Part shown: positions 21,220 through 34,309 of the stretch, piece by piece | How the letters are laid out: each line of letters opens with the position of its first letter | Position numbering within the stretch: position 1 is the first letter of the stretch | NCBI GenBank assembly: GCA_034509735.1 | Contig: JACGWO010000006.1 | Span: forward strand, 4,851,001 to 4,915,000 | Direction of reading: 5' to 3' | From: Sesamum alatum | Lineage: Eukaryota > Streptophyta > Magnoliopsida > Lamiales > Pedaliaceae | DNA: 64,000 bases | The notes under the pieces: model-generated | Databases searched by the model: none | Seen by the model: only the letters and a program-made list of their open reading frames with translations | Told to the model about the DNA's origin: nothing | Position numbers and translations under genes: made by a program

Positions 21220-22440
21220 TCATGGGGTGCACGGCCGCATCTCCTGGTCAAATTGGCGTCCTCGTGGATATTGGGTGACATACTCCTTCAAGTGTCCCCG
21301 TTGGATCAATTTCTCTATCTCATTTTGTAGGTGATGACATTCCTCAATCGTATGCCCGATGTCACGGTGGAAGCGGCAATATTTGTCGGACTTTAGCCTA
21401 TTGGGATTGTCCTTCATTTTTCTCGGCCAGTGGTCGATTAGACCTTGTCGCTCCGCCACGACTAATATTTCTCCTGTAGGGGCGTTCAAAGGGGTGTAGT
21501 GCGTAAATCCGGCGGGGGGCACATGCTTGCGTCCCCCCTTCTTATGCGGCTCACTTTTTTCCTCCATACCTTTTTTCTTGACACTGAGGGTAGGATCCGA
21601 AGCTTGGGATTCCTCGATTCTGATATACTTTTGCGATCGCAAGAGTAAGTCTTCCAAAGTGCCGGGGGGTTTTCCGGCTATAGACTCTTTGAACCTTCCC
21701 GGAAGCAAGTTTTGTTGTATAATGCTAGCCAACAATTCGTGGTTAACATGGGGCACCTCATGCACGGCCTCCACGAATCTCTGAACGTAATCCCTCAATG
21801 ATTCCATCTCCTTCTGGCGGATGGTGAAAAGGTATGCGGTCATTTTCGGAACTTTCTTGTTCATAGAGAAATGATGTAGGAAGCGATGGGTCAGCTGCTC
21901 GAGACTGGAAATTGTTCCCGCGGGCAGCTGGTTGAACCAAACTAGAGCGCGCTTTGACAGTGTAGTGCGGAAGACTTTGCAGTACGCCGCGTCAGTCAAA
22001 TCATACTAATCAATCTTAGCGTAGAATTTGTCTAGATGTTCTTGTGGGTCTCCCGTGCCATCGTACTCCGAAAGGTTCGAGACTTTCACTCCCGCTGGGA
22101 ACGCCTCGGCTAGGATCGCCGGGCTGAATGGGCTACGCCTTGGGGGGGGAGGGGGGGCACTGCCAAGGGGAGGTAAGGATCCTCCACCACTTTTGAAGGT
22201 AAAGGTGCCATGGGCTGCCTCGATTGTGGGGGGGAGTTGGTTCGGGTCCTGGGCAACCTCTGGTCTAGAAACTCTGTTGTTCACCTCTTCCCGCCTCTGC
22301 TCATTCCCCTCGGGAGCCGAGGATTCTCCTCGGCTTCGGCGAGGGGAAGGAGGGGACGGGTTCATGGGGTGGTTGTTCGCAAACTGTGCCACTGCTTGTG
22401 CGGCTGCACGAGTGGTAGCGTCTTGGATCAACGCTAACAA
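21220..22440 (-). pseudogene. Gag gene of LTR2, one in-frame stop
   Basis: 22006-22440 and 21220-21999 are the same frame separated by one TAG at 22006-22008. The gag core is clear: YDGTGDPQEHLDKFYAKID, CKVFRTTLSKRALVWF and ESLRDYVQRFVEAV, ending with a knuckle-like YCRFHRDIGHTIEECHHL. It is homologous to the LTR1 gag at 15019-16098. An N-terminal stretch (22488-22706) is open in a different frame, implying another frameshift near 22490. Confidence 0.85.
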
Positions 22441-22687
22441 TGCTTCTTGTGTCAGCTGGATCGTTGCTCCTTGGGGTGGGGCGCCTCCTAGAGGGGGGGT
22501 TCGTTCTGAGGCTGTTGCTCATAGGGTGGTTCCTGGCCAAGGGGTGGTCCAGCCACTCCGTTCGGAGGATCTTGTCCATGGGGTGGTTGCAGTTCTGCCC
22601 CGTTATCATGAGTCTCTGGGGCACTGTCCATCCCTTGAACGTCGCGTGCTCGTGACCTGGTTTGCATTCTCAATGTCGGGGCAATGT

Positions 22688-22705
22688 TTCCCACAGACGG
22701 CGCCA
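22688..22705 (-). promoter_or_regulatory. Primer binding site (LTR2)
   Basis: TGGCGCCGTCTGTGGGAA on the minus strand, one base inside the 5' LTR, identical to the LTR1 PBS. Confidence 0.85.
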
Positions 22706-22706
22706 A

Positions 22707-22972
22707 TGATGTGGAAGTGACTTTTTAGTAAAGAGAATAATCGGGAAAAATGCCCTCGACATAATTGCACCCCAAGTTTTAGTGAGAGAAATTTCGTATG
22801 AGTGGTCAAATCAATGAATAGTAGCTTAGTATTAAAAAATAATATATCTTGCATTTATAGTGATTTGATTATTTTATGGTGAGATAGGGTGCATATATTT
22901 ACCATGTGGTATACGTATGAAAATTACTATTATATCCTTGTAAGTAAATTATTATTACTATAATATACATCA
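22707..22972 (-). repeat. 5' LTR of LTR2 element
   Basis: 266 bp, the partner of 18558-18821, with TSD TATAT following. Confidence 0.9.
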
Positions 22973-23150
22973 TATATTGAACTATATATCCTGGGGAGAT
23001 TTTTGGCTAAAGATGCAATAGCAAAGTTCATCTTCATCGTGATTATTCTCACCGGTTTTTTTTGGCATATTTGCAAGATGTGACCACGATATGAGGCATC
23101 TAGGGATAATTCAGTATTTTGGAATGTAAATTTAATAGCGCACTGGATTT

Positions 23151-24173
23151 AGAGGGTGTTTGGTTAAGTCTTTTTAAAACATCTTATAAACTCCTACATC
23201 TTATAAGATGTTTTAGGAGTTTATAAGATGTTGGATCTTATTTTAAAAATAAGTTCTTAAAGTATTTGGACAAAATAAGATGTTATAGCTTATAAGATAT
23301 TTTTGTATCTTATAAGATATTTTTGTATCTTATAAGATGTTATGATGTTTGACATAATAAGGTTTTTTTATTGTAAAATGACCAAAAAGAACATGTTACT
23401 ATTAGAATCAAATAAGTTGTTATTTCTTGACATATTTTGTATTTTAATATTTTAAAAATACTTTCATAAGTAATACACATTAGTTTAACTTCAAATAAAA
23501 AATCTAATAGATAATATTTTTTAAAAGGTTAGAAAATGATGATAATTATTACCTAAATTTTTGAATAAAAATAATATATATGTATATTAATGTTGGTCGA
23601 ATATTATGACATTGATATATAATTGATATTCTCTTTGTTAACGAATTGACTATTTTCTAGTCGTATAATTTTTAATATCATTAGTTTATATTTTTTCAGT
23701 AAATATAATATCAATAGCAATCTTAATTTTGTTTAATACATAATAATTTTTTAAGTAATGAGGCATTTTCTCTTTTTCAATTGCAAGAAAAATTAAATAC
23801 CAATAAAAAAATTTAAAATATTAAGAGAGAGAAAGTGTATTTGTGTGTGTGAGAGTGTGTGTGTGTGTGTGGAGGAGAGAGAGAGAGAGAGAGAGAGTAT
23901 GTGTGTGGGTGTGTGAGAGAGAGTGTGTGTGTAAATGAGGATATTTTTGTCTAATTATACATTAATCTTATGAAGCTTAAAAGATCTTATGAAAAAGGTT
24001 GGAAGAGATTAATTTTTTTTTTTTAAATAGCTTATAAGATCCAAAACATCTTATTTTGAAATCTTATAGGCTCTTTAAAGAAAATTTTGCCAAACGATTT
24101 TTTAGAACTTATAAGCTCTCAAACATCTTTTAGGATGTTTTGAGGACCTTATAAGCTTAGCCAAACACCCTCT
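23151..24173. mobile_element. TIR element with internal microsatellite, copy C (inverted)
   Basis: Same family as 4658-5526 and 5527-6551 but in opposite orientation. The ends are AGAGGGTGTTTGG and CCAAACACCCTCT, a perfect 13-bp TIR. The internal microsatellite appears here as GT/GA runs at 23837-23935. There is no transposase, and flanks show no clear TSD. Confidence 0.7.
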
Positions 24174-24325
24174 CAGTATCATGCCTAATGAGGTGTGATA
24201 CCAAATCCATGAGGAACAGTGTTTTATGCCGGACTAATCATTTTAATAGTTGACCATCTACATAGGCCTCGTTTACTTTTAGGATCGTATTAAATGAGTG
24301 ATAAAATTATCGTGAACTAAATAAA

Positions 24326-25060
24326 GGGGAAATAACATTTTTGGTCCCATAACTTAGACCTTTTTCACTTTGGTACCATTCGTTACGGGATTAGCAGTTT
24401 TGGTCCCGTAACTTACAAAAATTAGCATTTTTAGTCCCACCCCGTTTTTCCGTTAATTTTTTAGAGGTTGAGTTTTTGCCGTTAAGTTTTTGAATTGAAG
24501 GTAAAATTGGCGTCATTTGTGCTTGGGATAATTTTTGGCGGGAAAATAACTACTATTGAGAGCTAACATAAAAAATCAAGAAAGTTTGGGCAAATAAAGG
24601 TGATTTCTATCATCTTTCACAAAAAACAATATTTCATTCTTTAATTTTATTTATGTTGCAATTTATCATTTTGTATGAATTCTATAAATATTAAAATAAG
24701 TGATGACCCACAAAAAATTCAAGTAATGCAATGTAAGCACACTTGACAAAAAGGCAATTTTATTAGCCGTGTTCATAACAGTTTATTTGCCCTGATTTTC
24801 TTGATTTTTTTATGTTAGCTCTCAATAGTAGTTATTTTCCTGCCAAAAATCATCCCAAGCACAAATGGCGCCAATTTTACCTTCAATTTCAAAAACTTAA
24901 TGGCAAAAACCCAACCTCTGATAAAAAATTAACGGAAAAATGGGGTGGGACTAAAAATGCTAATTTTTGTAAGTTATGGGACCAAAATTGTTAATCCCAT
25001 AACGAATGGTACCAAAAGTGAAAAGGGTCTAAGTTATGGGACCAAAGTGCTATTTCTCCT
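24326..25060. mobile_element. Mutator-type foldback element, 9-bp TSD
   Basis: Arms of about 270 bp: 24326-24600 is the inverted copy of 24790-25060, starting GGGGAAATAACATTTTTGGTCC. The flanks CTAAATAAA (24317-24325) and CTAAATGAA (25061-25069) are a 9-bp TSD with one mismatch. There is no coding sequence in the short centre. The ORF at 24812-24994 is just arm sequence. Confidence 0.8.
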
Positions 25061-25069
25061 CTAAATGAA

Positions 25070-25930
25070 TGATAAAAAAAAAGTCATGTATTAATTGTAA
25101 GGTTACCTTCAAAGACCTATTAGCCTTTGGGTGCTAAGCTTACCAAACCCCTTTTCTCCCTAAATATAAAGCCAATATTCTGCACAATATTTTCTACGAA
25201 AAAGTTGGGCGACTTTGCTTGCTGAAGGTAGACTGATATGGAGTAAGATCATTATATGTAGTTTGTAGTTTTTTGTTTGTTTGTTATTCTTTGATTTTTT
25301 TTCATGAATCGAGTCTGTAGTTTCATCATTTGTGTTATTAGCTAAAATTTTCCTTTTCTCTTGCACTGAACTCATAACCCGCGTCTTGGAATATATATTA
25401 AAGCTTGTAAAAAAATGTCCAACTCTGGAAGTGATGAATGATCTTCGAGTTTGATGCAAAATTAAGGGAGAAACCCACTTGCAATCGAGCTCACAATACA
25501 ATTAAATTAAACGGTGAGAAACGTGAATTTTAGGTTGTAAATTAGTATACATCGTCACAAGAAAAATGGATTATAAAAGGAAGTAGAGAAAAACACCATA
25601 ATCATTGGGTCTTACTTTGAATGGGAGAGCAGGTTCGGTGAAGAAGAAGAAATGTAAGAAATGAGAGCTCTTTGACCGATTTTGGTTGGTGAGAGGAAAT
25701 GAAGATTTTCTATATACCAAAGTGGGGGCAATTGAGACATTTTTCATATGCAAATATTGTTGTACTAAAATTATGATAAATAATGCCACCACCTTTGGTG
25801 GTATTATTTATGCAACAAAAATAATATTCAGTACCAAGTTTTGATTTTGTATCGGGCTCTCATATAGGAAAGTAAACACTATATTAATCTATACTATTTT
25901 TTTTATTCAAGCTAATACCCCAAAGTAAAT
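25070..25930. other. Intergenic, no recognisable gene
   Basis: Short minus-strand frames (25160-25501, 25571-25792) have no recognisable motif, no supporting splice structure and AT-rich composition. Confidence 0.4.
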
Positions 25931-25934
25931 GGTA

Positions 25935-27225
25935 GGGTGATCAAAAAAATTTAAAACCACCCAAAACCGCCCGAACTAAACCGAATTGAACCATTTTTAT
26001 GATTTATTTTTCAAACCGTGATTCTAAATTTAGAGTAAAACCACACCGCACTATTGGTTTGGTTTTAATTTAGAGCTTTCAAAACCGCCAAAAAATAACC
26101 GCTAAATATATAATTATTTTTTTAAACTATATATATAATAATTTGATAAAATAATTAATTGTTTAGAAGAATTTCATATTCAAATTATAAAAGCTCAAAA
26201 TTTATAGTATTTTGATAAAAAAAAAAAATGTGTGTAATTCCTTAAGCTCATTAGGACTTTAAGCTCGTTAAATCCTTCTTCCACTTTCTCATTAGTTTTT
26301 CCCCCTCTTTTTTTATTTTTATTTTCTCACTCCCCCTTTCTCTCCTCTCTCTTTTCTCTCTTTCGCCACTTCTATTTTCTGTTCTCTCTCAATCTTTTTG
26401 TTGCTCTTGCTTTTTCTCTATTCTTTTTATCCCTTTTTCTCTCTCCCTTTCTCCTCTTCGCCCATCGTGCCTCTACCGGCTTCACCAAGCGTGGCCACTA
26501 GCCCCGCCTGCCCCGCCGTAGAAATTTTGTGAAATTTTTAAAAATCTTTTATAATATGATGTTGAAATTTTTTGGTTCATCTTATATCACTTCAAATGTA
26601 TTTTTTTGTGAACTTGCTACTTTACATGTGAATTTGTCTACTATGATGAATAAAGGGAGACTACTACATGCCATCAATGGCTATTCGCATGAGAGACAAA
26701 TTCAGTAAGTATTGGGAGAATATTGATAATATGAATTGTTCTGTCTAGAGTATTACCTGGTTCTAGTTATCAAATATTGATTAAGGATTAATTAAATTTG
26801 ATATGCTTTCTTGACAATTTTTTGATATGTCCATAACCGACCTTTGTTAGATTAAGTGTCTTCTTGTTGCTTAATTTTCTAGATTGTCAATATTGATATC
26901 AAACTCATGGCTTCAAGAATGAATTACTATATATGTTCTTATATTTTAATATATTTAAAGTTGTGGAGAGTGCTGGTGGTCTATGATGCAAAATATTAGT
27001 CTTTTGTGCTTGCTTAATACAAATACTTATTTTACTTCTTGATTTTTGTTAGTTTCAACATCTTATTTTTGTGTTATAAGTATTACAATCGCCAAACCGC
27101 CCGAAGCCGCACCTTTGATTTTTTAAAAGTGCAAATTTGAAAATTTATTTTATAAAACCACCAATGGCAATTCGATTTGAAAATAGTTTTTAAAAAAATC
27201 AAAACCGCGAGCACCCCGAGTAAAC
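25935..27225. mobile_element. Possible decayed TIR element with 'aaccgcc' ends
   Basis: Both ends are rich in AACCGCC/AAAACCG motifs (25945-26105 and 27085-27210). The outermost bases 'gtagggtgatc' and 'gagcaccccgagta' are weakly inverse. Ends of this kind flank hAT-like elements in plants. No TSD or transposase is seen. Confidence 0.3.
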
Positions 27226-27404
27226 GGGGCCTTATAAGTGTAAACACTGTGGGCTCACTTACAAAGGTAGATTGGAGGCATTTACTTTGTAGGTTGATAG
27301 CCAACTGGATAACCAGTAGGCCCGTGATTAAATCTGATTGGGTCGGATAAGGCATATGGCCTAGGCCTCGTGGGGTCAACCTTATTAGTCCCAATCCCTT
27401 TTTT

Positions 27405-27433
27405 TTTTGGGGGGGGAGGGGGGGGGGAGGGGG
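27405..27433. repeat. Poly(T) then poly(G) homopolymer tract
   Basis: A T-run is followed by about 25 nearly pure G with two A interruptions. Such G runs are rare in plant nuclear DNA and are prone to assembly error. A similar one lies at 34379-34400. Confidence 0.8.
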
Positions 27434-27435
27434 TG

Positions 27436-27764
27436 CTAAAGCCTATTGTGCCCTTTATTGTGGAGAACTTTCTTGAATGTCCTCTTTGGACCCTTGTATT
27501 CAAGGCTAGCATGGCCAAGTATTTCACCATGCTTGTGTGCTCATCAGGCAGAGGCACATTAGAGTTGGAAGACATGTGGTCAATGTGCCACATGTGCCAT
27601 CTTTCACGGTGAGAGTTGAGTTGCAAAAACACATTGACTTCTCCTTACTATGTTTTGTGGTGGTTTTGTTGGAAGAGTTAAGTGAAAGAACCAAAAGGTG
27701 TTCAAAGAAAGTTGTTGGTGGTGGTGGTGATGGTGATGATGAAGAGAAGATGAGGATTAAGTAG
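27436..27764 (+). pseudogene. Ribosomal protein uS4 (RPS9) retropseudogene, 5'-truncated
   Basis: Frames translate to recognisable uS4/eukaryotic S9 sequence without introns. [20 protein letters not shown] (27457-27516) is followed by [17 protein letters not shown] and [16 protein letters not shown] in another frame, then GGFVGRVK, a stop and KNQK. The acidic tail (gatgatgaagaggagaag-like) ends at a TAG. At least two frameshifts and one stop break it. The functional protein has about 190 residues, and only the C-terminal half is here, starting directly after the poly(G) run. Confidence 0.88.
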
Positions 27765-27935
27765 TTCTATCGATAAACTATGTTTTAGGAATAAGGAACT
27801 ACTTAATAAGAACTACTTATTAAATACTTTAACCCAAATAAACATGCCCTAAGGGCATGTCACTTCAAAGATGTGATTCATGAAAGATATAATTGAAGTG
27901 AATTATATGTGTGATATAATTATTTAATAGAATTA

Positions 27936-29009
27936 GGCCATATTTACCTTGTTTTATTAGGCCTGATAAAGTGGCTAGTAGGGGTTAGTGTAGCGTTTAC
28001 TAAAATTTGCGCTGGCTCGTACTATATCCGTTGGCCCAGTATTAGCCCCTACTCGGTCCCCTACTACAATATGGCTTGGAATGCAATATTAACAATCCGT
28101 GGAACCCACCTCATTTCCTACTAAGTTTTGTGTTCTTCTTTTGTCCTTTCATTCTCCCCCAACTTACTATTTTATCCTCATTTGTGGATTAAATTTCACC
28201 TGAACATTAATTGACTGACACAAAGTTGGTGAAATTTTGTAAGGTAAAGGCTATGGAGGTGAGATGTTGATATGGACCTCAAAAGAAAAGAAAAGATTGG
28301 AGGAAGAGTCAAGTTCTTCTCTTAGGACTGATGGATCTCCCAAGAGATTCATGGCTTGATTTTTTCAACCTACACCCATTCAAGAACTTCAAATCTCAGT
28401 AGAAGGAGAAGAAAAAGGAAGCTGAAGAACCAGTTCAAAACAAATTTCCACCTAATTCATCTATATGACATTTTTCTTGTTTCTTTTTGCTTGACTTGCA
28501 CCTTAAATCTTTTTTCCATTTTTGTTAAAGCACAGATGATAGGAATGTAGTAAAATTCCAACAAATTTCAAGCCAGAGGTGATGTTGGTGGGTTTGCTTT
28601 ATCGATCTTTGTTGCTTCTACTTATCCATTGCAAATAATTTGCAAGAAAGATGGGAGCTTCTCAATCAACTCGCCCATTTCTGTGCTGGATACGAGGAGT
28701 CCAAGCCCATCCACCTCCACATCTAATTTCTCCTTTTTCAATAACACCAGCCAATGAGAAAATATGATTGTGAATGTGTGTGATTTGACTTGCCACTGTA
28801 GTAATAGACGAAATTGTAATCTTGAGGTTTAATCCAGTACTCAATGTAAGAGGGTAAACTGACTATATATATATATATATCCACTCATTAATAACCACAA
28901 TAACGGGTCAAAGTAAACATGAGATGAAATTATCTGGTATGATGTAATACAAGAGATTGTAGACCCATACTATAATATGGGGCAATCGAGTAGGGGTAGT
29001 AAATATGGC
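27936..29009. mobile_element. Candidate TIR element
   Basis: GGCCATATTTACC at the left and GGTAGTAAATATGGC at the right are inverse, and the adjacent 'agtaggggt' and 'actcggtcccctac' motifs also pair. No exact TSD (left TTA, right TTT) and no transposase. The interior (28140-28860) has no recognisable gene. Confidence 0.35.
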
Positions 29010-29709
29010 TTTACTTTTTGTTTACTCCAATGTATAAGATGGATGATTGGCCAAACCCACCCATTGAGATGGGTTTCATAATTTTAAAAATAGTGTAAAG
29101 AGTAATGGGCTTTAATTTTAAGAATGAGTCTCAACATAACGAAATAAACATCGAACTAGCCTATCAATTTAACAATCAAAAAAAAAAAAAAGGCCCAAGA
29201 AATATATTTTTGGGTTCTTGCCCATTAGGTAAAACATCATCCTATGATAGGAGATGTCAAGTAGATGGTCACATGAAGTCTTAGCCTTCTTCTCTTCTTT
29301 CTCCATCTTCCCCTTTTCTTGCCCTTGCTCTCAACCTTCATTTGGTTAAATTAGGTTTTTAGGGTTTCCATCACCACCACCATGTCTCTCCTTCTAATTT
29401 TCCCCAAACCCCACTTGCCCAACCCTAAAACCTAAAATAATTAGGGAAGTTCTATAATTTCCCAATTCTTGCAGCCCCCACTTTGTGAAAAAAACTCCCT
29501 CTCCGCTTCGATTGCTTTTCGCTTCCCGTCCTTTTCTTCCTACGCAAACTAAAAGTTCAAAATTTCAAATTTCTCTACAGTTCAACGCTCGTAACCACCT
29601 CTGTCCCGCCATTTCTCTTCCTGTTCTCAGCCCTGTCAATTCGCGACAAATTTGATTGAACCCTAGAAAATTCACCCAATTCTGTCACTCCTAGACAGTG
29701 TCCAACCCA
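29010..29709 (+). promoter_or_regulatory. Upstream region and 5' leader of the Agenet gene
   Basis: Pyrimidine-rich sequence at 29281-29340 and again at 29495-29640 is typical of a plant leader. I could not fix a TATA box or start site. Confidence 0.35.
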
Positions 29710-32700
29710 ATGGCGGCCTCCAGCAGAGACGGCATTTCCCAGTACTTCAAGAAAGGTGCCGAAGTCGAAATCAGTAGTGACGAAGAGGGTTTTCGCGGAT
29801 CGTGGTACGCGGGAACTGTTGTTCGACCGCCAGGGAATTTAAAAAGGGGTTCTGCTAAGGTGCTGGTGGAGTACAAGACTTTGACGGAGGATGAGAAGGG
29901 CACGCGGCCGCTGAGGGAGGAGCTGCAACTGGTGCAGCTGCGGCCGCCTCCTCCTCGGGAGAAACGCCGTAGCTTCAAGTTCAGTGAGGAGGTGGACGCC
30001 TACTACAGTGACGGGTGGTGGGAGGGGATAATCACGGAAGTGGTGGGTGAGGATAAGTATTTGGTGTTTTTTCGTGGCACCAGAGAGCAGATAGCCTTCA
30101 AGGCGTCAGAGCTGAGGCTGCACCGCGAATGGGTTTACGGGAAGTGGGTCCCACCTTTGGAACCGGCCCAAGATGTCACCCCTGAAATTGAGGTAAGCAG
30201 GTTTCAAGTGATGCTTTTGTGAATTGGTATGGAAGAGGGTGGAGGGATTTGTGTTGTGATGTGCTGATCATTGAATCTAGTTGTGTGTTTTTATACATGC
30301 GATGATCTTGCATTTTGACTGTTGATCGTAATTTTCAATTTGTGCTGGTTTCGGTTACTTATACCTTCATAAGTTATGAGTATCCACTAAGTTTGTTCAG
30401 TACTTGGATTCTATCTAAAACAAGAAGTTGCAAAATACCTACAACATTGTGCCAAATGTTGAGATTCATAATGTTAATGAGAAGATGCTAGCATTTGTAA
30501 GAATATTTAGCTTATCCTAGGACCAACAGAATGTCGTATAAGATTCTTTTAGCATACTATTATTCTATGTCTGGTTCATTTTCTCTTAGAACTTGATGTT
30601 GTGGAGGAAGAACCACTCAATCAGTTGAACAATTTTGACAATGTAGAAGTCTGTGGTTATCACATTTCCACTAAGCTCCTTTACGGCAATAGATGTGTTG
30701 CAATATTGGGTATTGGCATTCGGCCCTTTTTGATCTCAACTGGTTAAGAATACTCTTATCCTATCTGCCGATTTTTCAGCTTGGCCAAGGAGTGAAATGG
30801 TAAGGAATCTTGTTAGCTATTGCTGAAATTACTTACTTGGTTATAGAAATGATGCATGTGAATATTTGCTTGCATATGCTTTATGTTATCCCATGCCAAA
30901 ATGGTGGACTCTGAAACTCTTCTAGAGGACTTTCTTTTTTGAATACAAAAGACCCATTTTGTTGCCCTGCTTTTTTCTGTATATTGTGTTGCACCAGAGA
31001 CCAGAGTCCAGACTACATGGCCGACGATGCAAAGTTATTGGAACTTCTCAAATTATATGTGTATCGAAGAACTATGTTTCCAAGGATTTTCTCAAAGCAA
31101 ACAAATCTCCACAACTTCAAACAGAAAACCCCTTTGAATATGCCAATTTTCAATGACTTATCTGCCTTCTTGAGAATTCATTCATTCCTCATGAGTGCAT
31201 TTTGATATCCCATATTTATCGTGGGAGGAAGATTGAATTGGTTTACAGGTACGTACAAGGAACTCCATTAAGCCCATGCCTATTGCTTCATCCAGCCATA
31301 TTGAACCCATCCACCATCCTCCATGTAAACCCTACATGACCAACTGTTCACGACTACCATAGCCACTTGACTGCCTTTGCTCCAAGTCCAATTGCTGGCC
31401 GCTACCACACCTAATCCCACACCTATGAACCATCATAGGCCACCACCACCTATTGTATGCAGCAGTTAAATCTGCATCCAGTCACCATTGAGACAACCCC
31501 CTCATCACCAACTGCCCCACAGCCACCCTTCACCCAATTGTTGCAAACATGTCCTTTGCAGCTGGTTGCCACCACCTCAACCATTACCATTTGGAGCTCC
31601 CTTCCAACCCTTATTCAACTGCCAGCACCACCTAGGGTTTGATTGTGGTTGAGGATGAAAATTCATTCCCTTCACCACTGGCCATCTGTCATCCTCTAGT
31701 TGCAATCCTAGGTAGAATGTGAAAATAATATTATCTTCTCTTTTGTCTTTAAAGAAAAATAAATAAAATCTGGAGTGTAATTTTATTAACAGAAGCAATA
31801 TTTGACTTCTTTTATCTTTCCAGTTTAGTTTTTCACCATTTTCTTGTTTGCTTTTTTTAAGATCAGTGAAAGGGCGGACATGACTCTCCCTTTTCTCCCT
31901 TCACTTGTTTGGCCAACAAATATTGAACGAAGTGTGCTTTTGTAATTATGCAAACAGTAGGAACAGGTTTTGTTGTATTCATGATAGTTGAGTACGTGTC
32001 GAAGACTCGAAGGTAATCCCATTTCAAATAAAAGAACAAATTTGATCTATCTTTTCAACATTAAAGTTGTTTTTCTCTGGGTACGTGTTATTCATTTTTG
32101 TCATCTCCTTTATTTGTTGCATATTTTGAAATTTTTAGTATATTATTTCCTAATTAATTTTTATGGCTCTTTTTTTCTGAACACTGACAGCCTATTTTTT
32201 TATGTTTTCATTTTCAGTTTTCAGTGGAAAATGTGTTTTTTCAATTTTGTATAGGTTTTTTGTGTGAAAATGAAAGTATGTTGGATTAGTTAATGAGATT
32301 GTGTTTTATATTGAACTGTGGTGTCAAATCAATATATTTCCAATGAGAATACATATAAACAAACATATTTTCACTTTAATTACTATTTCAGAAACTGAAA
32401 ACTGAAAATGAAAACATAAACAAACAGGCTTGAGTTTTATATAAGGATTGAAAAGTGATAATTGTTTAACTTTATACTATTTTTCTCAAAAGTAGTTAAA
32501 AGATAATGGTGTTGGATTATTACACTAATTAAAAGGATTATTTTACCAAAAAGAATCTTTAGTGCATCTAGCAAGGGGAATAGGGGCCAAAAAATTGGTG
32601 CAAATGGATTTTGTTTCTTAGTTGTTTTAAAATATACACTGGAGATGGTCTCAAACTTAGAGTTTTTGACTGTCCCGACTCTTGCTCTCAGTTGAGAAGT

Positions 32701-32783
32701 ACTGGGTATGGTTACTATATGAAATTCAATTTTACAATATGTTCGTACCTTTTTCCTATTTAGTCATGGAAATTATTATTTTT

Positions 32784-32824
<41 letters not shown>

Positions 32825-34270
32825 AGAACTGTTATAGGCTTAGCTTCTGTATTGTGAAAGACTTGGTGCAGATGTTAATATCTTGGCCTAGCTTCTCTCT
32901 GAGACTTTGTGGATGGGCTAATATCTTGGCCTTCTAATGCAGAAACTTCCACCATCTGCTGAAGTGGAAGCTGACAAAGAGATGAATGAACATAATTTTA
33001 GTCCTGGAGAAGTCGTTGAAGTTAGTAGTGATGAAGAGGGCTTTGAAGGTGCTTGGTTTATTGCAACTGTTGTTAAAAAAATAAAAGCAGGCAAGTATCT
33101 AGTCGAGTACCAATCTCTCAGGAATGATGATGACACTAACTTCCTGAGAGAAGAAGTTGATAACTCCCATATAAGGCCATGCCCGCCTGATGTTGGATTG
33201 GTTGACCGTTTTGAAGTTCTTGAAGAAGTTGATGCTTTGTATAATGAAGGTTGGTGGAGGGGTGTAATCTCTAAGGTTCTTAAAAACGACAGATATTCAG
33301 TATACTTCAAGAATACTGAAGAGGAGTTAAAATTCAAGCATTCTGACCTGCGGGTGCATCAGGATTGGGTAAATGGCAAGTGGGTTATTGCCTCGAAGGT
33401 ACTACTTTCTAACTATCATACTTTATATTCTTCTATTTGGATCTATTTTGTGTAGTGTCTACACGAGTTATTCGAACTATAAATTTTATCTGCAATATAA
33501 GTACAGAAAATTCATAGAAATCACAAAACTTACTGGATATAGATGAATTTTATAATCAGGCATGATTGCTGAAAATATCTTTTAGTACATTTAGCATGGG
33601 ATTTATAAGATATGAGAGAAATGGACAGCACAGCAGTATGACATTTGCTTCCATGTTACTAGTGTGGAATGTGGGGTCGTCTAGGTTATTTTCCAGATGG
33701 GTGCTCAGCGCTTTCTTGAACTCCACATTTGGAGCCTGAGAAGGGTTGAAATGAAGTGGTCAGTATTGGCTGATGCTGGATGTCTGTTCTTTCTGTAATA
33801 CGTTTGACTGCACATTGTGTGACAGTCACAGGAAATCTAAAGAATAAGCTTTTCCCAGTTGTAGTTGTGACTGCAAAAGAATAAGCAGGTGATGCCTATA
33901 ACTTGTGGCGGACATCATTAGTTGGTGACCAATTGGTGATGGACTTGAATAGGAGAACATCTGCCCAAGGAGAAACTTTTGGGATGCAAGTTCCTAGTTT
34001 TTGCTGGGAAACTGATATATCACTTATACAGATGCAACATCTATATTAGGTTAAAGCTAAAGATGCCTCCACCATGCATTTTGTTGTTTAGGCCTTTTTG
34101 TAACTATACTCAACTTTAGTTGGACAACTAAACCCTCTCCATTTTAATTGTATCCAATAATTGCTCCCAATCGTAAAACCTATTTGCTAACCCAGTACCT
34201 ACCTTCATGTTGGCAGTGGCCTCGTCCACACCACTACTGCCGCCCATCATATGTATACACATAAATGCAC

Positions 34271-34309
<39 letters not shown>

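Larger units (their letters stand above)
18558..22972 (-). mobile_element. Gag-only non-autonomous LTR retrotransposon (LTR2)
   Basis: LTRs at 18558-18821 and 22707-22972 (TGATGTGG to TACATCA, about 96% identical by eye), with the exact 5-bp TSD TATAT (18553-18557 and 22973-22977). On the minus strand it has a PBS next to the right LTR, a gag gene, and then about 2.4 kb with no protease, RT or integrase. Instead there is a 117-bp tandem array and a GC-rich block. This matches the class of gag-bearing LTR elements that depend on a partner for pol. The same PBS as LTR1 and a homologous gag suggest a Tat-type helper. Confidence 0.9.

Noticed and set aside
31250..31640. Possible extra exon in Agenet intron 1 (CCA-rich, 61-codon ORF)
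   Set aside because: No phase-compatible splice pair and no Agenet similarity. It looks like a CCA-rich repeat.
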